A DNA stretch of 64,000 nucleotides from Rathayibacter sp. VKM Ac-2804 (GTDB lineage Bacteria; Actinomycetota; Actinomycetes; Actinomycetales; Microbacteriaceae): positions 1,612,001 to 1,676,000 of the forward strand of contig NZ_CP047420.1 in assembly GCF_009866655.1 (NCBI RefSeq). Reading direction: 5' to 3'. A model generated the notes under the pieces. The model was not told the DNA's origin. It searched no databases and saw nothing but the letters and a program-made list of their open reading frames with translations. Both the position numbers and the translations under genes were made by a program. Positions 26,744 through 35,321 of this stretch are shown here, in pieces. Every line of letters begins with the position of its first letter. The stretch's first letter is position 1.

Positions 26744-28177
26744 TCAGCGGGCCGCGGAGCCGACCGGCGGCAGGACGATGTCGACGGCGAGCCCGTGCGG
26801 CTCCCGATTGGACAGCGCGACGGTGCCGCCGCCGGAGAGCACCGTCGTGTGCACCAGGGCGAGGCCGAGTCCGCTGCCGCCCGAGGCGATGGTGCGCGAG
26901 TCGTCCGGGCGGGAGAACCGGTCGAAGGCGACGGGGATGAACTCCGCCGGCATGCCGGGGCCGTCGTCGGACACGGTCAGCAGCAGCCGGCCGTCCTTCT
27001 GCGCGAGCGCCGCGACGATCGTCCCGCCGCGGCCGATCGCCTGGATCGCGTTGCGGACGAGGTTGTCGATCACCCGGCCGAAGTCCTGGGTGGCGACCGC
27101 GTAGAGCCGAGCGGGCTCGCGCTCGTCGATCTCGTAGTCGATCTCGACGTCCGACTCGGCCGCGAGCAGCCGGGTGCGGTCGACCGCGCCGACCAGCTCG
27201 TCGACCAGCTCGGCGAAGGGCGACGCGGGCCGGGCCGACCGGCTCTCGATCCGGGAGATGTCCAGCAGTGCGGAGGCGAGACGGACCAGGCGGTCGACGC
27301 TCTTCTGCGCGTCGAGGATCACGCGGTCGACGGCGACCGGGTCCTCCACGCGGTGGTGCGCGATCTCGAGCTGGGCCGAGAGCGCCGCGAGCGGCGTCCG
27401 CAGCTCGTGGCTGGCGTCCGAGACCATCTGCTTCTCCCGCGCCAGGGAGGCCGTCTGCTTGGCGAGGAACGCGTTGAGCGTCTCGGCGAGCTCGTCGATC
27501 TCGTCGCGGGTACCGACGACCGGCAGCTGATCGCCGGGAGTGGGGTCGGCGGCGATCTGGTCGGCGCGCGCGCGCATCCGCCGGACGGGAGCGAGGGCCG
27601 CTCCGGTGAGGATCCAGGAGGCGAGTCCGAAGGTGACGACGAGGAAGATCGCGGCGTAGACGAGCACGTGCGCGAAGTCGTCGAGCACGAGCTGCGAGGC
27701 CGCCTGATCGCGTGCGGTGGCGACGCTCCAGGTGCCGTCCTCGCCGTCCACGGCGGCGATGCGAACGAGGTAGCGCGTGGTCGCGGTGGCGACCTCGGTG
27801 TAGCGGGGAACCGCGTCGGCCGCGCGATCGCGCAGCTCCGCCTGCACGGAGCGGCGCACCTCCGTCGGCATGGTCGTCGCGTCGACCGCGCCGTCCGGGG
27901 TGATCGCGAGGTAGAGCTGCCCGGTGGACGAGTCACGGACGCGCGGGACGTCGCCGGCCGCGATGTCGCGGCGGATCTCGTCCTCGATCGAGACCAGGAT
28001 CGTCCGCTCGCTGCGCTCGACGATGCCGGTGACGACCTGGTAGAAGAGCATCGCGGCGAGGGCGAAGAGCACGGTCGCCACAGCGACCGAGCCGATCGTG
28101 ATTCTGGCGCGGATCGACAGAGCACCCGAGCGCCGCCTCGCGGCGCGCGCCGCGGCGAGCGGGCTCGAGGCGGCCAC
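26744..28177 (-). CDS. Two-component sensor histidine kinase
   Basis: This membrane sensor kinase (477 aa) is paired with the regulator just upstream. It has a first helix at about 25-47, an extracytoplasmic sensor region to about 165, a second helix at about 168-190, HAMP, and HisKA with H257 in SDASHELRTPL. The HATPase has N box VRNAIQA, DDGPGM and GGSGLGLA. The GTG at 28177 is 4 nt after the regulator stop. The signal is unknown. Confidence 0.93.
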   Translation of the reverse strand: MAASSPLAAARAARRRSGALSIRARITIGSVAVATVLFALAAMLFYQVVTGIVERSERTILVSIEDEIRRDIAAGDVPRVRDSSTGQLYLAITPDGAVDATTMPTEVRRSVQAELRDRAADAVPRYTEVATATTRYLVRIAAVDGEDGTWSVATARDQAASQLVLDDFAHVLVYAAIFLVVTFGLASWILTGAALAPVRRMRARADQIAADPTPGDQLPVVGTRDEIDELAETLNAFLAKQTASLAREKQMVSDASHELRTPLAALSAQLEIAHHRVEDPVAVDRVILDAQKSVDRLVRLASALLDISRIESRSARPASPFAELVDELVGAVDRTRLLAAESDVEIDYEIDEREPARLYAVATQDFGRVIDNLVRNAIQAIGRGGTIVAALAQKDGRLLLTVSDDGPGMPAEFIPVAFDRFSRPDDSRTIASGGSGLGLALVHTTVLSGGGTVALSNREPHGLAVDIVLPPVGSAAR

Positions 28178-28181
28178 GCGG

Positions 28182-28856
28182 CTACTCGACCGGGCGGAGG
28201 AAGTAGCCCTTGCCGCGCACCGTCACGATGCTGACGCCGGTGTCCTCGGCGGGCAGCTTCTTGCGGAGGTAGCTCACGTACTGGTCGACGATGTTGTTGT
28301 CGACGATCTCGCCGCCGCCCCAGATCTCGGAGAGGATGCGCTGGCGGGTGACCACCGAGCCGACCGGGGAGATCAGCAGCTTGAGGAGCTCGAGCTCCTT
28401 CGGGCTCACGTGGATGCGCGTGTTGTCGGCGGTGCGGCGGATGCTCGACCCGTCCACGGTGATGCGCCCGACCTCGATCGACGTCGACATCAGCGAGGGG
28501 CTGCGCCGCAGCAGCGCCCGCAGCCGCGCGTTGAGCTCGGTGAACGCGAACGGCTTCGTCAGGTAGTCGTCGGCGCCGGCGTCCAGGCCGAACACCCGGT
28601 CCTCGACGGAGTCGCGCGCGGTCAGCAGCAGGATCGGCGTGGAGCGGCCGAGCTCGCGGATGCGCCGGCAGATCTCGAAGCCCGACATCGCGGGGAGCAT
28701 CACGTCGACGATGGCGGCCGAGAACTCGGCGTTGCTGAACGCGACGAGCGCGTCGATGCCGTTCGTCGTCAGCTCGGCCTCGTAGCCGGCGTCTTCTAGG
28801 CCGCCCACGAGCGCTTCGCCCATGGCTGGATCGTCTTCGACGACAAGGATCTTCAC
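28182..28856 (-). CDS. OmpR/PhoB-family response regulator
   Basis: This DNA-binding regulator (224 aa) has an acidic pocket at E7-D9, phospho-acceptor D51 in VDVMLP and K101 in LTKPF. The C-terminal winged helix (about 125-220) has GKGYFLR as its wing. It partners the kinase encoded next. The GTG at 28856 lies 6 nt after TAGGGT without a ribosome site, so the operon mRNA is probably leaderless. Confidence 0.94.
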   Translation of the reverse strand: MKILVVEDDPAMGEALVGGLEDAGYEAELTTNGIDALVAFSNAEFSAAIVDVMLPAMSGFEICRRIRELGRSTPILLLTARDSVEDRVFGLDAGADDYLTKPFAFTELNARLRALLRRSPSLMSTSIEVGRITVDGSSIRRTADNTRIHVSPKELELLKLLISPVGSVVTRQRILSEIWGGGEIVDNNIVDQYVSYLRKKLPAEDTGVSIVTVRGKGYFLRPVE

Positions 28857-28862
28857 GCGCTC

Positions 28863-28868
28863 ACCCTA
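28863..28868 (-). promoter_or_regulatory. -10 element TAGGGT, leaderless-type, two-component operon
   Basis: Minus-strand TAGGGT ends 6 nt before the regulator GTG at 28856. Confidence 0.5.
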
Positions 28869-29119
28869 CGACGCCGCTCTCAGGAACGGCGTGCGCGCCG
28901 AGCGCGTTTCGGAGCAGGAGGGGCGGGAGCGTGCACCGCCGTCGACGCGATCGACCGCTCGCTCCAGCTCGACGGGCCTCGGCTGTCGCGGATGAACGGT
29001 GCGCGGACGCCGGTTCCTGCCAGTAGCTGCACGGGATTCCACTCTGTTCGGACCCCTACGGGGGTCGTAGAATACGTCGAAACGCGACGACCCGAAAGTC
29101 GCGTAGATACGGTGCGCTG

Positions 29120-29281
29120 ATGCTCATGAAGATCTCTCGACCGCGCTCGATCCTGGCCAGGATCGTCGGCGCTCTCGTCCGACGGCCCTGCGAGTACTGC
29201 GGGGCGGTGACCCCTGCGGCCGAGCCCTACTGCTCGACCACGTGCGCTCGCCGCGCGCAGAGGTTCGACCTCAACCCCTGA
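29120..29281 (+). CDS. Candidate small zinc-ribbon protein (53 aa)
   Basis: This short reading frame has four cysteines as CEYC (24-27) and CSTTC (38-42), preceded by a basic, hydrophobic N-terminus and followed by an Arg-rich segment. The spacing CxxC-10-CxxxC fits a small treble-clef or zinc-ribbon fold often seen in short actinobacterial proteins. A TAGAAT sequence (about 29068) and TAGATA (29104) upstream could be promoters. The ribosome site is weak. The alternative is a chance ORF in a non-coding stretch. Confidence 0.45.
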   Translation: MLMKISRPRSILARIVGALVRRPCEYCGAVTPAAEPYCSTTCARRAQRFDLNP

Positions 29282-29326
29282 CGATCGCACGGGATCCTCG
29301 GGCGTCCGGCCGCGCCGGGCCGGGTC

Positions 29327-29912
29327 TCAGCCCAGGATCCTGACCCGGTCGAGTCTGCCGTCGGAGAAGGCGAGGTCGTCCGACGTGTCCGCGTCGTAGT
29401 ACCACAGCGCGAGGTACGCGGTGATCACGCTGGCGGAACTCGCGTCGGGCAGGAAGCCGATCTCGAAGCGGCGCTCGACTCCGTCCGGCGCGAGCCAGCC
29501 GTTCCAGAGCAGGGGAGCCGCCGCGCCGGCGGCGATCGCTCCCGTCCAGCCGTCCGGCGAGGACAGGACGGCGATCCCCGTCTGCGGCGCGCCCGTCATC
29601 TCCCGCGGATCGTCGCCGACGCCGAGGAAGATCGATGTCCGGACGACGCGAGCTGCCCGAGCGCCTGACCGCCAGTACCGCCGTCCGCTCACCCGAGGCG
29701 AGCAGGTTCGGCCGCCACTGCACGAGCTCCACGGGCGCCTCGGGCTGACTCGCCGCTGCTCGCGGCGCGCCGACCGCCGAGCGCACCGTCGGAGACGCCC
29801 ATGCCGGGCCGGTCCGGTCCAGCGGGAGTGCCGAGACGACGGCACCTGACGCGAGCGCCGCGGTCCCCGCGACGAACAGTCGCCTAGACCCCGGCCATGG
29901 TCGCTCGCCCAT
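29327..29912 (-). pseudogene. Frameshifted Tat-exported protein of unknown function
   Basis: The ATG at 29912 follows GAGGAG at 8 nt spacing and starts a clear Tat signal (PGSRRLFVAGTAALASGAVVSAL). The reading then continues to VELVQWRPNLLASGERTAVLAV. Near 29660-29680 the sensible protein moves to another frame (RTSIFLGVGDDPREMTG, then LWNGWLAPDG, ending LAFSDGRLDRVRILG). Removing one base there would join both halves into about 194 residues. The family is not recognised. It is either a recent pseudogene or a sequencing error in a GC-rich run. Confidence 0.65.
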
Positions 29913-30093
29913 CGTGTCGCTCCTCGCCTGCCGATCGCCTCCGCTGCCGAACGTACTCCGCCGCAGCGCGGATCCTGCCCCTCTCCGCGACCACTCGTCG
30001 TCGTAATGCGACAGCATCCCGCAGCACGGAGTGAAGGGTCCGCCCGCTCGGCCCTCCTCGGCTAGCGTGTGCCGGATCCATGAGGGGGACGCC

Positions 30094-32286
30094 ATGACGA
30101 CGCACGCACCCGCTGGTAGCGCACGAGCAGCGACGACGCGACGACGGACGGACATCCAAGGGCTCCGCGCGTTCGCGGTGCTCGCCGTATTCCTCGAGCA
30201 CCTGCTCGGCTGGCCCGCCGGCGGTTTCGTCGGAGTGGACGTCTTCTTCGTGATCTCCGGATTCCTGATCACGGGACTCCTGCTGCGCGAGTACAGCGCC
30301 ACGGGCACGATCTCGTTCTCGGGCTTCTACGCGGCACGCATCAAGCGGATCATCCCCGCTGCGACCCTCGTCCTCGTCGTCACCGCGATCGCCGCGCATG
30401 CGCTGCTCCTCGCGAACCGCGCAGCGGCCATCACCTGGGACGCGGTGTGGGCGTTCCTCTTCTCCGCCAACTGGCGGTTCGCGGCCGAGGGCACCGACTA
30501 CTTCGCGCAGGGACAAGCGGTCTCCCCGCTGCAGCACTTCTGGTCGCTGTCGGTCGAGGAGCAGTTCTACTTCGTCTGGCCCTGGCTGCTGCTCGCGATC
30601 CTCTGGGTCTACGCGCGACTCCGCGCCGCCCACACCGATCGCACCCTCCGCTTCACTGCGGGCGCCGCGATGCTCGTCATCATCGTCGCGTCCCTCGCAT
30701 GGGCGTTCGTCCAGAGCGCGACCGGACCCACGATCGCCTACTTCTCCACCTTCACTCGGGCCTGGGAGCTCGGGGTGGGCGCGCTGCTCGCCGTCATCGC
30801 CCCCCTGTTCCTGCGGATGCGGCAGCCGGCCCGCGTCGTGCTGGCGTGGACCGGGCTCGCCGGAATGACGGCGTCGCTCTTCCTCGTCGACGGTGGTACA
30901 GGGTTCCCTGCGCCGGGTGCGATCCTGCCCGTCCTCGCGACGGTGCTCGTCCTCGCCTCGGGGATCGGCGAGCAGGCGCGCGGGCTCGTTCCGCTGGCGA
31001 ACCCCGTCGCGAAGTACCTCGGCGACATCTCCTACAGCCTCTATCTCTGGCACTTCCCGACGGTCGTCTTCGGCGCCGCGCTGTTCCCGAACTCGGGCAG
31101 TGCCGGCTACATCGGCGTGCTCGTCGTGGGCTTCGGCATCGCGGCCCTCGCTTACCATCTCGTCGAGAGACCCCTTCACCGATCGCCTCTCCTCATCCCT
31201 CACGACGGCGCATGGGAGCGCCGGGAGGCGTGGGGGAGCTGGGCGAAGGAGCAGCTCGAGGTGCTGAAGCTGGCGCGCTGGTTCGGTCTCGGCGCCGCCG
31301 GTCTTGCGACCGCCGTCCTCCTCGGCTTCGCCTTCCTCGTCCCTGCCGACACCGCCAATCAGATGCTGTACGGCACCCGCGAGGCCGTCTCCGCTCTGCC
31401 TGCACCGACCGGCACGCCCGGTGCAGCCCTCGACGAGACGCCCGGTCCGGCCGCACCTGCCGTCGGTCCGGCGCAGAGCGAGCTCACCGCGAAGATCACC
31501 ACCGCCCTCCGCTCGGCGGCCTGGCCCGAAGGCTTCGAGGACTCGTTCAGTCAGGGCGGCTGGCCGGCGGAGATCGAGGAGTGCGCCGACCCTGTCCGCA
31601 TCTCCGGCACCGAGTGCACCTGGGGGGACGGGGACAAGCTCGCCGTCGTCGTCGGCGACTCCACCGCCGTCGCCTACACGGCTGCGCTGCGGACCGTCCT
31701 CAACAAGGCGGGCTACCGCGTCCAGGGCTTCGCGATGAACGGCTGCGAGTACTCGGACACCGTCATCGGCAACGCGAGCGTCGCCGACTCCTGCCCCGTC
31801 CGGAAGCAGGACGCGGTCGACGCGATCACCGAGCAGACGCCGGAGCTCGTCTTCGTGACGAACGCCTATCAGCAGCACACGCCGATCGGCGCCGACGATC
31901 CGCTCACGGGGCCCGAGTGGATCTCGAGCCTGCAGACCGCTGTCGAGCGCTTCAGCCCGGCCGCCGGTCAGGTCGTGTTCCTCTCTCCGCCGCCCTCCGA
32001 CGTCAATGTCGGTGAATGCTTCACCGCGGTCTCGACCCCGACCGACTGCGTCGGCGCGATCACGGCCTCACACGAGAAGTACCTCGCCGCCGACGGGACG
32101 GTGGCCGGTGCCGTCGGCGGCGTCGTCGTCAGCTCGGTCCCCTGGTTCTGCGCCGAGGACCTGTGCCCCGCCTACGTCGAGGGCACCCCGACGAAGGGCG
32201 ATCGTCTGCATGCGGCCCCCCGCTACCTGGACCTCATCGAATCGTCCATCGCGGAGTCGCTCCGGACGGCCGGAGTGCTGCAGTAG
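30094..32286 (+). CDS. OafA/YrhL-type membrane acyltransferase with C-terminal SGNH domain
   Basis: This 730-aa protein probably O-acetylates a cell-surface glycan. Residues 15-380 form an acyltransferase-3 membrane domain with RTDIQGLRA, the conserved His in FLEHLLGW and GVDVFFVISGF. A last helix near 405-425 leads to an extracytoplasmic SGNH hydrolase-like domain with GDS at 521-523 and a final DRLH (DxxH) near 703-706. The ATG at 30094 is preceded by GAGGGGGA. The acceptor is not shown; wall polymer or EPS are candidates. Confidence 0.92.
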   Translation: MTTHAPAGSARAATTRRRTDIQGLRAFAVLAVFLEHLLGWPAGGFVGVDVFFVISGFLITGLLLREYSATGTISFSGFYAARIKRIIPAATLVLVVTAIAAHALLLANRAAAITWDAVWAFLFSANWRFAAEGTDYFAQGQAVSPLQHFWSLSVEEQFYFVWPWLLLAILWVYARLRAAHTDRTLRFTAGAAMLVIIVASLAWAFVQSATGPTIAYFSTFTRAWELGVGALLAVIAPLFLRMRQPARVVLAWTGLAGMTASLFLVDGGTGFPAPGAILPVLATVLVLASGIGEQARGLVPLANPVAKYLGDISYSLYLWHFPTVVFGAALFPNSGSAGYIGVLVVGFGIAALAYHLVERPLHRSPLLIPHDGAWERREAWGSWAKEQLEVLKLARWFGLGAAGLATAVLLGFAFLVPADTANQMLYGTREAVSALPAPTGTPGAALDETPGPAAPAVGPAQSELTAKITTALRSAAWPEGFEDSFSQGGWPAEIEECADPVRISGTECTWGDGDKLAVVVGDSTAVAYTAALRTVLNKAGYRVQGFAMNGCEYSDTVIGNASVADSCPVRKQDAVDAITEQTPELVFVTNAYQQHTPIGADDPLTGPEWISSLQTAVERFSPAAGQVVFLSPPPSDVNVGECFTAVSTPTDCVGAITASHEKYLAADGTVAGAVGGVVVSSVPWFCAEDLCPAYVEGTPTKGDRLHAAPRYLDLIESSIAESLRTAGVLQ

Positions 32287-32312
32287 CGGCAGCACGCGTC
32301 CATCGACAGGCC

Positions 32313-33419
32313 TCAGGTCGCGCTCGGGACGATCGCCTTCTGGTGGCTGGTGAGGAAGTGCCGCTCCACGAGGCGGAAGAAGACCCACCCTGCGAGCCAG
32401 GACAGGGGCAGGACGAGAAGGAGCATCACGGCGAGACGGGCCGGGTAGGGCAGGTCGGCGTCGAGGAGTGCGATGTTGCCGGCGGCGAGGACCGGGCTGT
32501 GCACGAGGTAGAGGCTGTAGGAGCCGGCACCGATGCGGACGAGTGGGCGCGAGCTCAGCACGCGGCCGACCTGCGACGGCCGCTTCTCGCGCGCCCGGAT
32601 CGTCAGCCAGTGGAGCAGCAGCGCGATCGCGATCCCGAAGGCCGACTCGTACACCCACGAGAGGCGGACGGCGACTGTCAGCGCCAGGGCGATGATCCCG
32701 GCGAGGCTCGCCCACAGACCCGCGCGCGGGAGCTCGATGTGCTGCGTCATCCACGCGGCGCCGGCCCCCATCGCGAAGAGTCCGAGGAACCACGGGTGAG
32801 CGCCGGCGATCGCCGGGAGCAGCAGCACGGGAACGACGCCGAGCAGGACCATCGTGCCGACGGCGACCGCCGGACCGAGCCGGCGCCACAGCGGCAGGAG
32901 GACGAGCGGGAACAGGAAGTAGATCTGCCATTCCGTCGCCACCGACCAGGCCGGACCGTTGATCTGGTAGATCCACGCCGGATTGAGGTTGTGCACGAGG
33001 AACAGGTGCGAGATCAGGCCGCCCGGGGTGACGGGGACCTTGCTGTCCCACTCCGTGCCGTGCCCGGTCTGCATCGCGGGGACGAACAGGATCATCGCGG
33101 CGATGATCGCGAGTGAGGCGAAGTAGGGAGGGAGGATGCGCCTCGCCCGCCGGCGGAGGTAGTCGCGGAAGCCGCCGCGCAGTTCGAGCGCTGCGCTGCG
33201 GGCGACGGGCAGCATCAGCACGAAGCCGGAGAGGACGATGAACACGGGCACCGCGAGCGTGCCGAAGCCGATCAGCCGACCCGCGATCGGGAAGGTGGAG
33301 AGGAATTCGCCGCTGCCGCCCGTGAAGAGCGCCGCGTGATAGACGGTCACCGCGATCGCGGCGAGGGCGCGCAGGCCGTCGGCGAAGCCCGACTTCGGTC
33401 GCACGACGGAGGGCTCCAC
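32313..33419 (-). CDS. Acyltransferase-3 family membrane protein
   Basis: This integral membrane acyltransferase (368 aa, about ten helices) has the family start DGLRALAAIAVTVYHA and VPVFIVLSGFVL, then YLRRRARRILPPY. It has no SGNH domain, unlike its convergent neighbour at 30094. It probably transfers acetyl or another short acyl group to a surface sugar. The GTG at 33419 is used. Its stop is 27 nt from the neighbour's stop. Confidence 0.9.
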   Translation of the reverse strand: MEPSVVRPKSGFADGLRALAAIAVTVYHAALFTGGSGEFLSTFPIAGRLIGFGTLAVPVFIVLSGFVLMLPVARSAALELRGGFRDYLRRRARRILPPYFASLAIIAAMILFVPAMQTGHGTEWDSKVPVTPGGLISHLFLVHNLNPAWIYQINGPAWSVATEWQIYFLFPLVLLPLWRRLGPAVAVGTMVLLGVVPVLLLPAIAGAHPWFLGLFAMGAGAAWMTQHIELPRAGLWASLAGIIALALTVAVRLSWVYESAFGIAIALLLHWLTIRAREKRPSQVGRVLSSRPLVRIGAGSYSLYLVHSPVLAAGNIALLDADLPYPARLAVMLLLVLPLSWLAGWVFFRLVERHFLTSHQKAIVPSAT

Positions 33420-33708
33420 GCGCTCAGCATGGCGTCCTCGCGCTGCCCCTCTCCGCCAGGAGGGAGGTTCTCGCCGACTCGTGGCGCAGATCGGCTGGCG
33501 GAGCGCTCCGACGGCGGCGAGCGTGACGTGTGGGACTGCTCGCCTCCGCGGCCGTCGCGCACGACGGCGCGGCGACCGGTCCGACGATGATCTCGACCGG
33601 ATCTCAGCGGCCCTCGATCAGACCGTCGAGCGTGCGAGCGCTGCCGGACCGTCGCGCCGGAGGAGGTCCGGACGCCTCCGCTCACGCGGGGTTCCTGGCC
33701 TGTCGAGA

Positions 33709-33783
33709 TGGTGCCCCCAGTAGGATTCGAACCTACGCCCCTGCCTCCGGAGGGCAGTGCTCTATCCCCTGAGCTATGGGGGC
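33709..33783 (-). tRNA. tRNA-Arg (anticodon CCG)
   Basis: The cloverleaf is complete: acceptor GCCCCCA/TGGGGGC, D arm TAGCTCAGGGGATAGAGCA, anticodon stem CTGCC/GGCAG with loop CTCCGGA (anticodon CCG), and T arm GTAGG-TTCGAAT-CCTAC. The discriminator is A and CCA is encoded. It reads CGG arginine codons. Confidence 0.97.
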
Positions 33784-33866
33784 CAGGAGTGCCTGTCAAC
33801 ATTAGCACCCGGGGTGAGCGTCGCCGGACGCCCTGGCGGGTCACTCGGCCGTGCCACGATGGGGGC

Positions 33867-34661
33867 ATGCTGCGCACCGTCTCCGCCTCGCTGGGCCTGC
33901 GACTGAACGGGCCGACCGACCTGATCTTCCTCGTGGCGGCGACGCCGACGGGGGACGCGTTCGAGGACTCCTTCACCGTCACTCTCGACGGCGAGCCCGT
34001 CCCGGTCCGCGAGTTCCCGGCGCGGCACGGTGCCCGCGTGCACCGGGTGGCGGCGAACGCCGGCGCGATGCAGGTGGAGTACCGCGCCCGCGTCTCAGGT
34101 CGCGGTGCACCGGACGAGCCGAGCGAGCTGGAGCTGGTCGAATACCTGCGGCCGAGCCGCTACGCGGAGACCGACGCGCTCGGCGGGATAGCGCGGCGCG
34201 AGTTCGGCCGGGCGAAGGGCTTCGAGGCGCTCGTCGCCGTCGAGGAGTGGGTGCACAGCCACCTCTCCTACGTCTACGGCTCCACGGTCGCGACCGGGGG
34301 AGCGGCGCAGGTGATCGAGAGCGGTCAGGGCGTCTGCCGCGACTTCGCGCACACGGTCGTCGGGCTGCTGCGCGCGCTCGACGTCCCGGCGCGGGTGACC
34401 GCCGTCTACGCTCCGGGGCTCGAGCCGCGCGACTTCCACGCGGTGTCGGAGGCGTGGGTCGACGGAGCGTGGCACGTGGTCGACGCGACCCGGCTGGCTC
34501 CGCGGCCGTCGATGCTCCGGATCTCCTCCGGCCGCGACACCGCCGACACGGCGTTCCTCAGCAGCTACCTCACCGACCTGCGGCTGGAGACGATGAGCGT
34601 CGAGGCGACCTGCGACGAGGTCGTCGAGGACGATCACGTCTCGCCGGTGCGCCTGGGCTGA
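33867..34661 (+). CDS. Transglutaminase-like cysteine peptidase-fold protein
   Basis: This 264-aa cytoplasmic protein of the transglutaminase-like superfamily has catalytic C157 in GQGVCRDFAH, H191 in DFHAVSEAW and D206 in HVVDATR. The N-terminal beta domain (1-90) is typical of the bacterial transglutaminase family often annotated near proteasome- or ATP-grasp-linked genes, none of which is here. No signal peptide is seen. The ATG at 33867 is selected because upstream in-frame codons run into the tRNA. The substrate is unknown. Confidence 0.88.
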   Translation: MLRTVSASLGLRLNGPTDLIFLVAATPTGDAFEDSFTVTLDGEPVPVREFPARHGARVHRVAANAGAMQVEYRARVSGRGAPDEPSELELVEYLRPSRYAETDALGGIARREFGRAKGFEALVAVEEWVHSHLSYVYGSTVATGGAAQVIESGQGVCRDFAHTVVGLLRALDVPARVTAVYAPGLEPRDFHAVSEAWVDGAWHVVDATRLAPRPSMLRISSGRDTADTAFLSSYLTDLRLETMSVEATCDEVVEDDHVSPVRLG

Positions 34662-34685
34662 GCGGGCCCGCCCGGTCGGCGCCGG

Positions 34686-35210
34686 TCAGCCCGCCAGGGC
34701 GTCGAGCGCCGCGCGCACGAGCGGCTCGGGATCGCCGGGCTCGACGAAGGACGCGCTCGACGCCTCGATCCAGTAGTCGCCGATGAAGGCGTCGGCCACG
34801 CCGCGGCCGTTCGCGATCTCGTAGTAGCCCTCGATCTCCGGCGGTCTGCCGTAGGTCGGCACAGCCGCGCTCGTGGTGAAGTACTCGTTCTTGAGCGCCT
34901 CGATGATCGCTGGATCCAGCTGCGCGACGGCGATCTGGAAGTCGGCGCCGTCCGGGCCGGACCAGCCACACACCTGTCCCTGGTAGCCGGCGATCTCGGT
35001 GGAGACCGCGGTCGGCTCGACGGCGTCGCTCGGGGTGAAGCCGGACCAGAGTCCGGTGAGCGCGGAGGCGGGGACCAGGTCGTCGCAGGCGATCTCGACG
35101 GGGGTGCCTGTGACGGCCTCGCTCGCGCTCGGCGCCGGCTCCGCGGCCGGTGCGCAGCCGGTGAGGGCGCCGACGGCGACGAGCAGGGCGAGGGCGACGG
35201 GTCGGCGCAT
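34686..35210 (-). CDS. Small lipoprotein of unknown function
   Basis: This 174-aa exported lipoprotein has MRRP, a hydrophobic core and the lipobox LTGC with Cys19. The mature part has two further cysteines (CDDL and VCGW), a possible disulfide pair, and resembles DUF3558-like actinobacterial lipoproteins only loosely. The function is not recognised. The ATG at 35210 lies 7 nt after TAGGGT (leaderless). It is convergent with the transglutaminase gene. Confidence 0.8.
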   Translation of the reverse strand: MRRPVALALLVAVGALTGCAPAAEPAPSASEAVTGTPVEIACDDLVPASALTGLWSGFTPSDAVEPTAVSTEIAGYQGQVCGWSGPDGADFQIAVAQLDPAIIEALKNEYFTTSAAVPTYGRPPEIEGYYEIANGRGVADAFIGDYWIEASSASFVEPGDPEPLVRAALDALAG

Positions 35211-35217
35211 GCGCTGC

Positions 35218-35223
35218 ACCCTA
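35218..35223 (-). promoter_or_regulatory. -10 element TAGGGT, leaderless-type, lipoprotein gene
   Basis: Minus-strand TAGGGT ends 7 nt before the ATG at 35210. Confidence 0.5.
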
Positions 35224-35307
35224 GCAATCGCCGCGGGTGGGGCGGCTGCTCGATCAGCAGGGGAGGCGGGGCGATCGGCAGGAAGGAGGGGGTGGCGGGA
35301 CGGCCGG

Positions 35308-35313
35308 TAGAAT
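35308..35313 (+). promoter_or_regulatory. -10 element TAGAAT, leaderless-type, argS
   Basis: TAGAAT, close to consensus, ends 8 nt before the argS GTG, with no ribosome site between. Confidence 0.55.
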
Positions 35314-35321
35314 CGTGCCCC

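Noticed and set aside
28174..28192. GGTCGAGTAGCCGCG at the regulator/kinase junction resembling the palindrome's left arm
   Set aside because: It encodes the conserved end of the response regulator (PVE stop), has no right arm, and is best seen as chance or a minor remnant.
35246..35263. GGCTGCTCGATCAGCAGG resembling the palindrome's right arm
   Set aside because: It has several mismatches and no second arm. It is too short to count as a copy.
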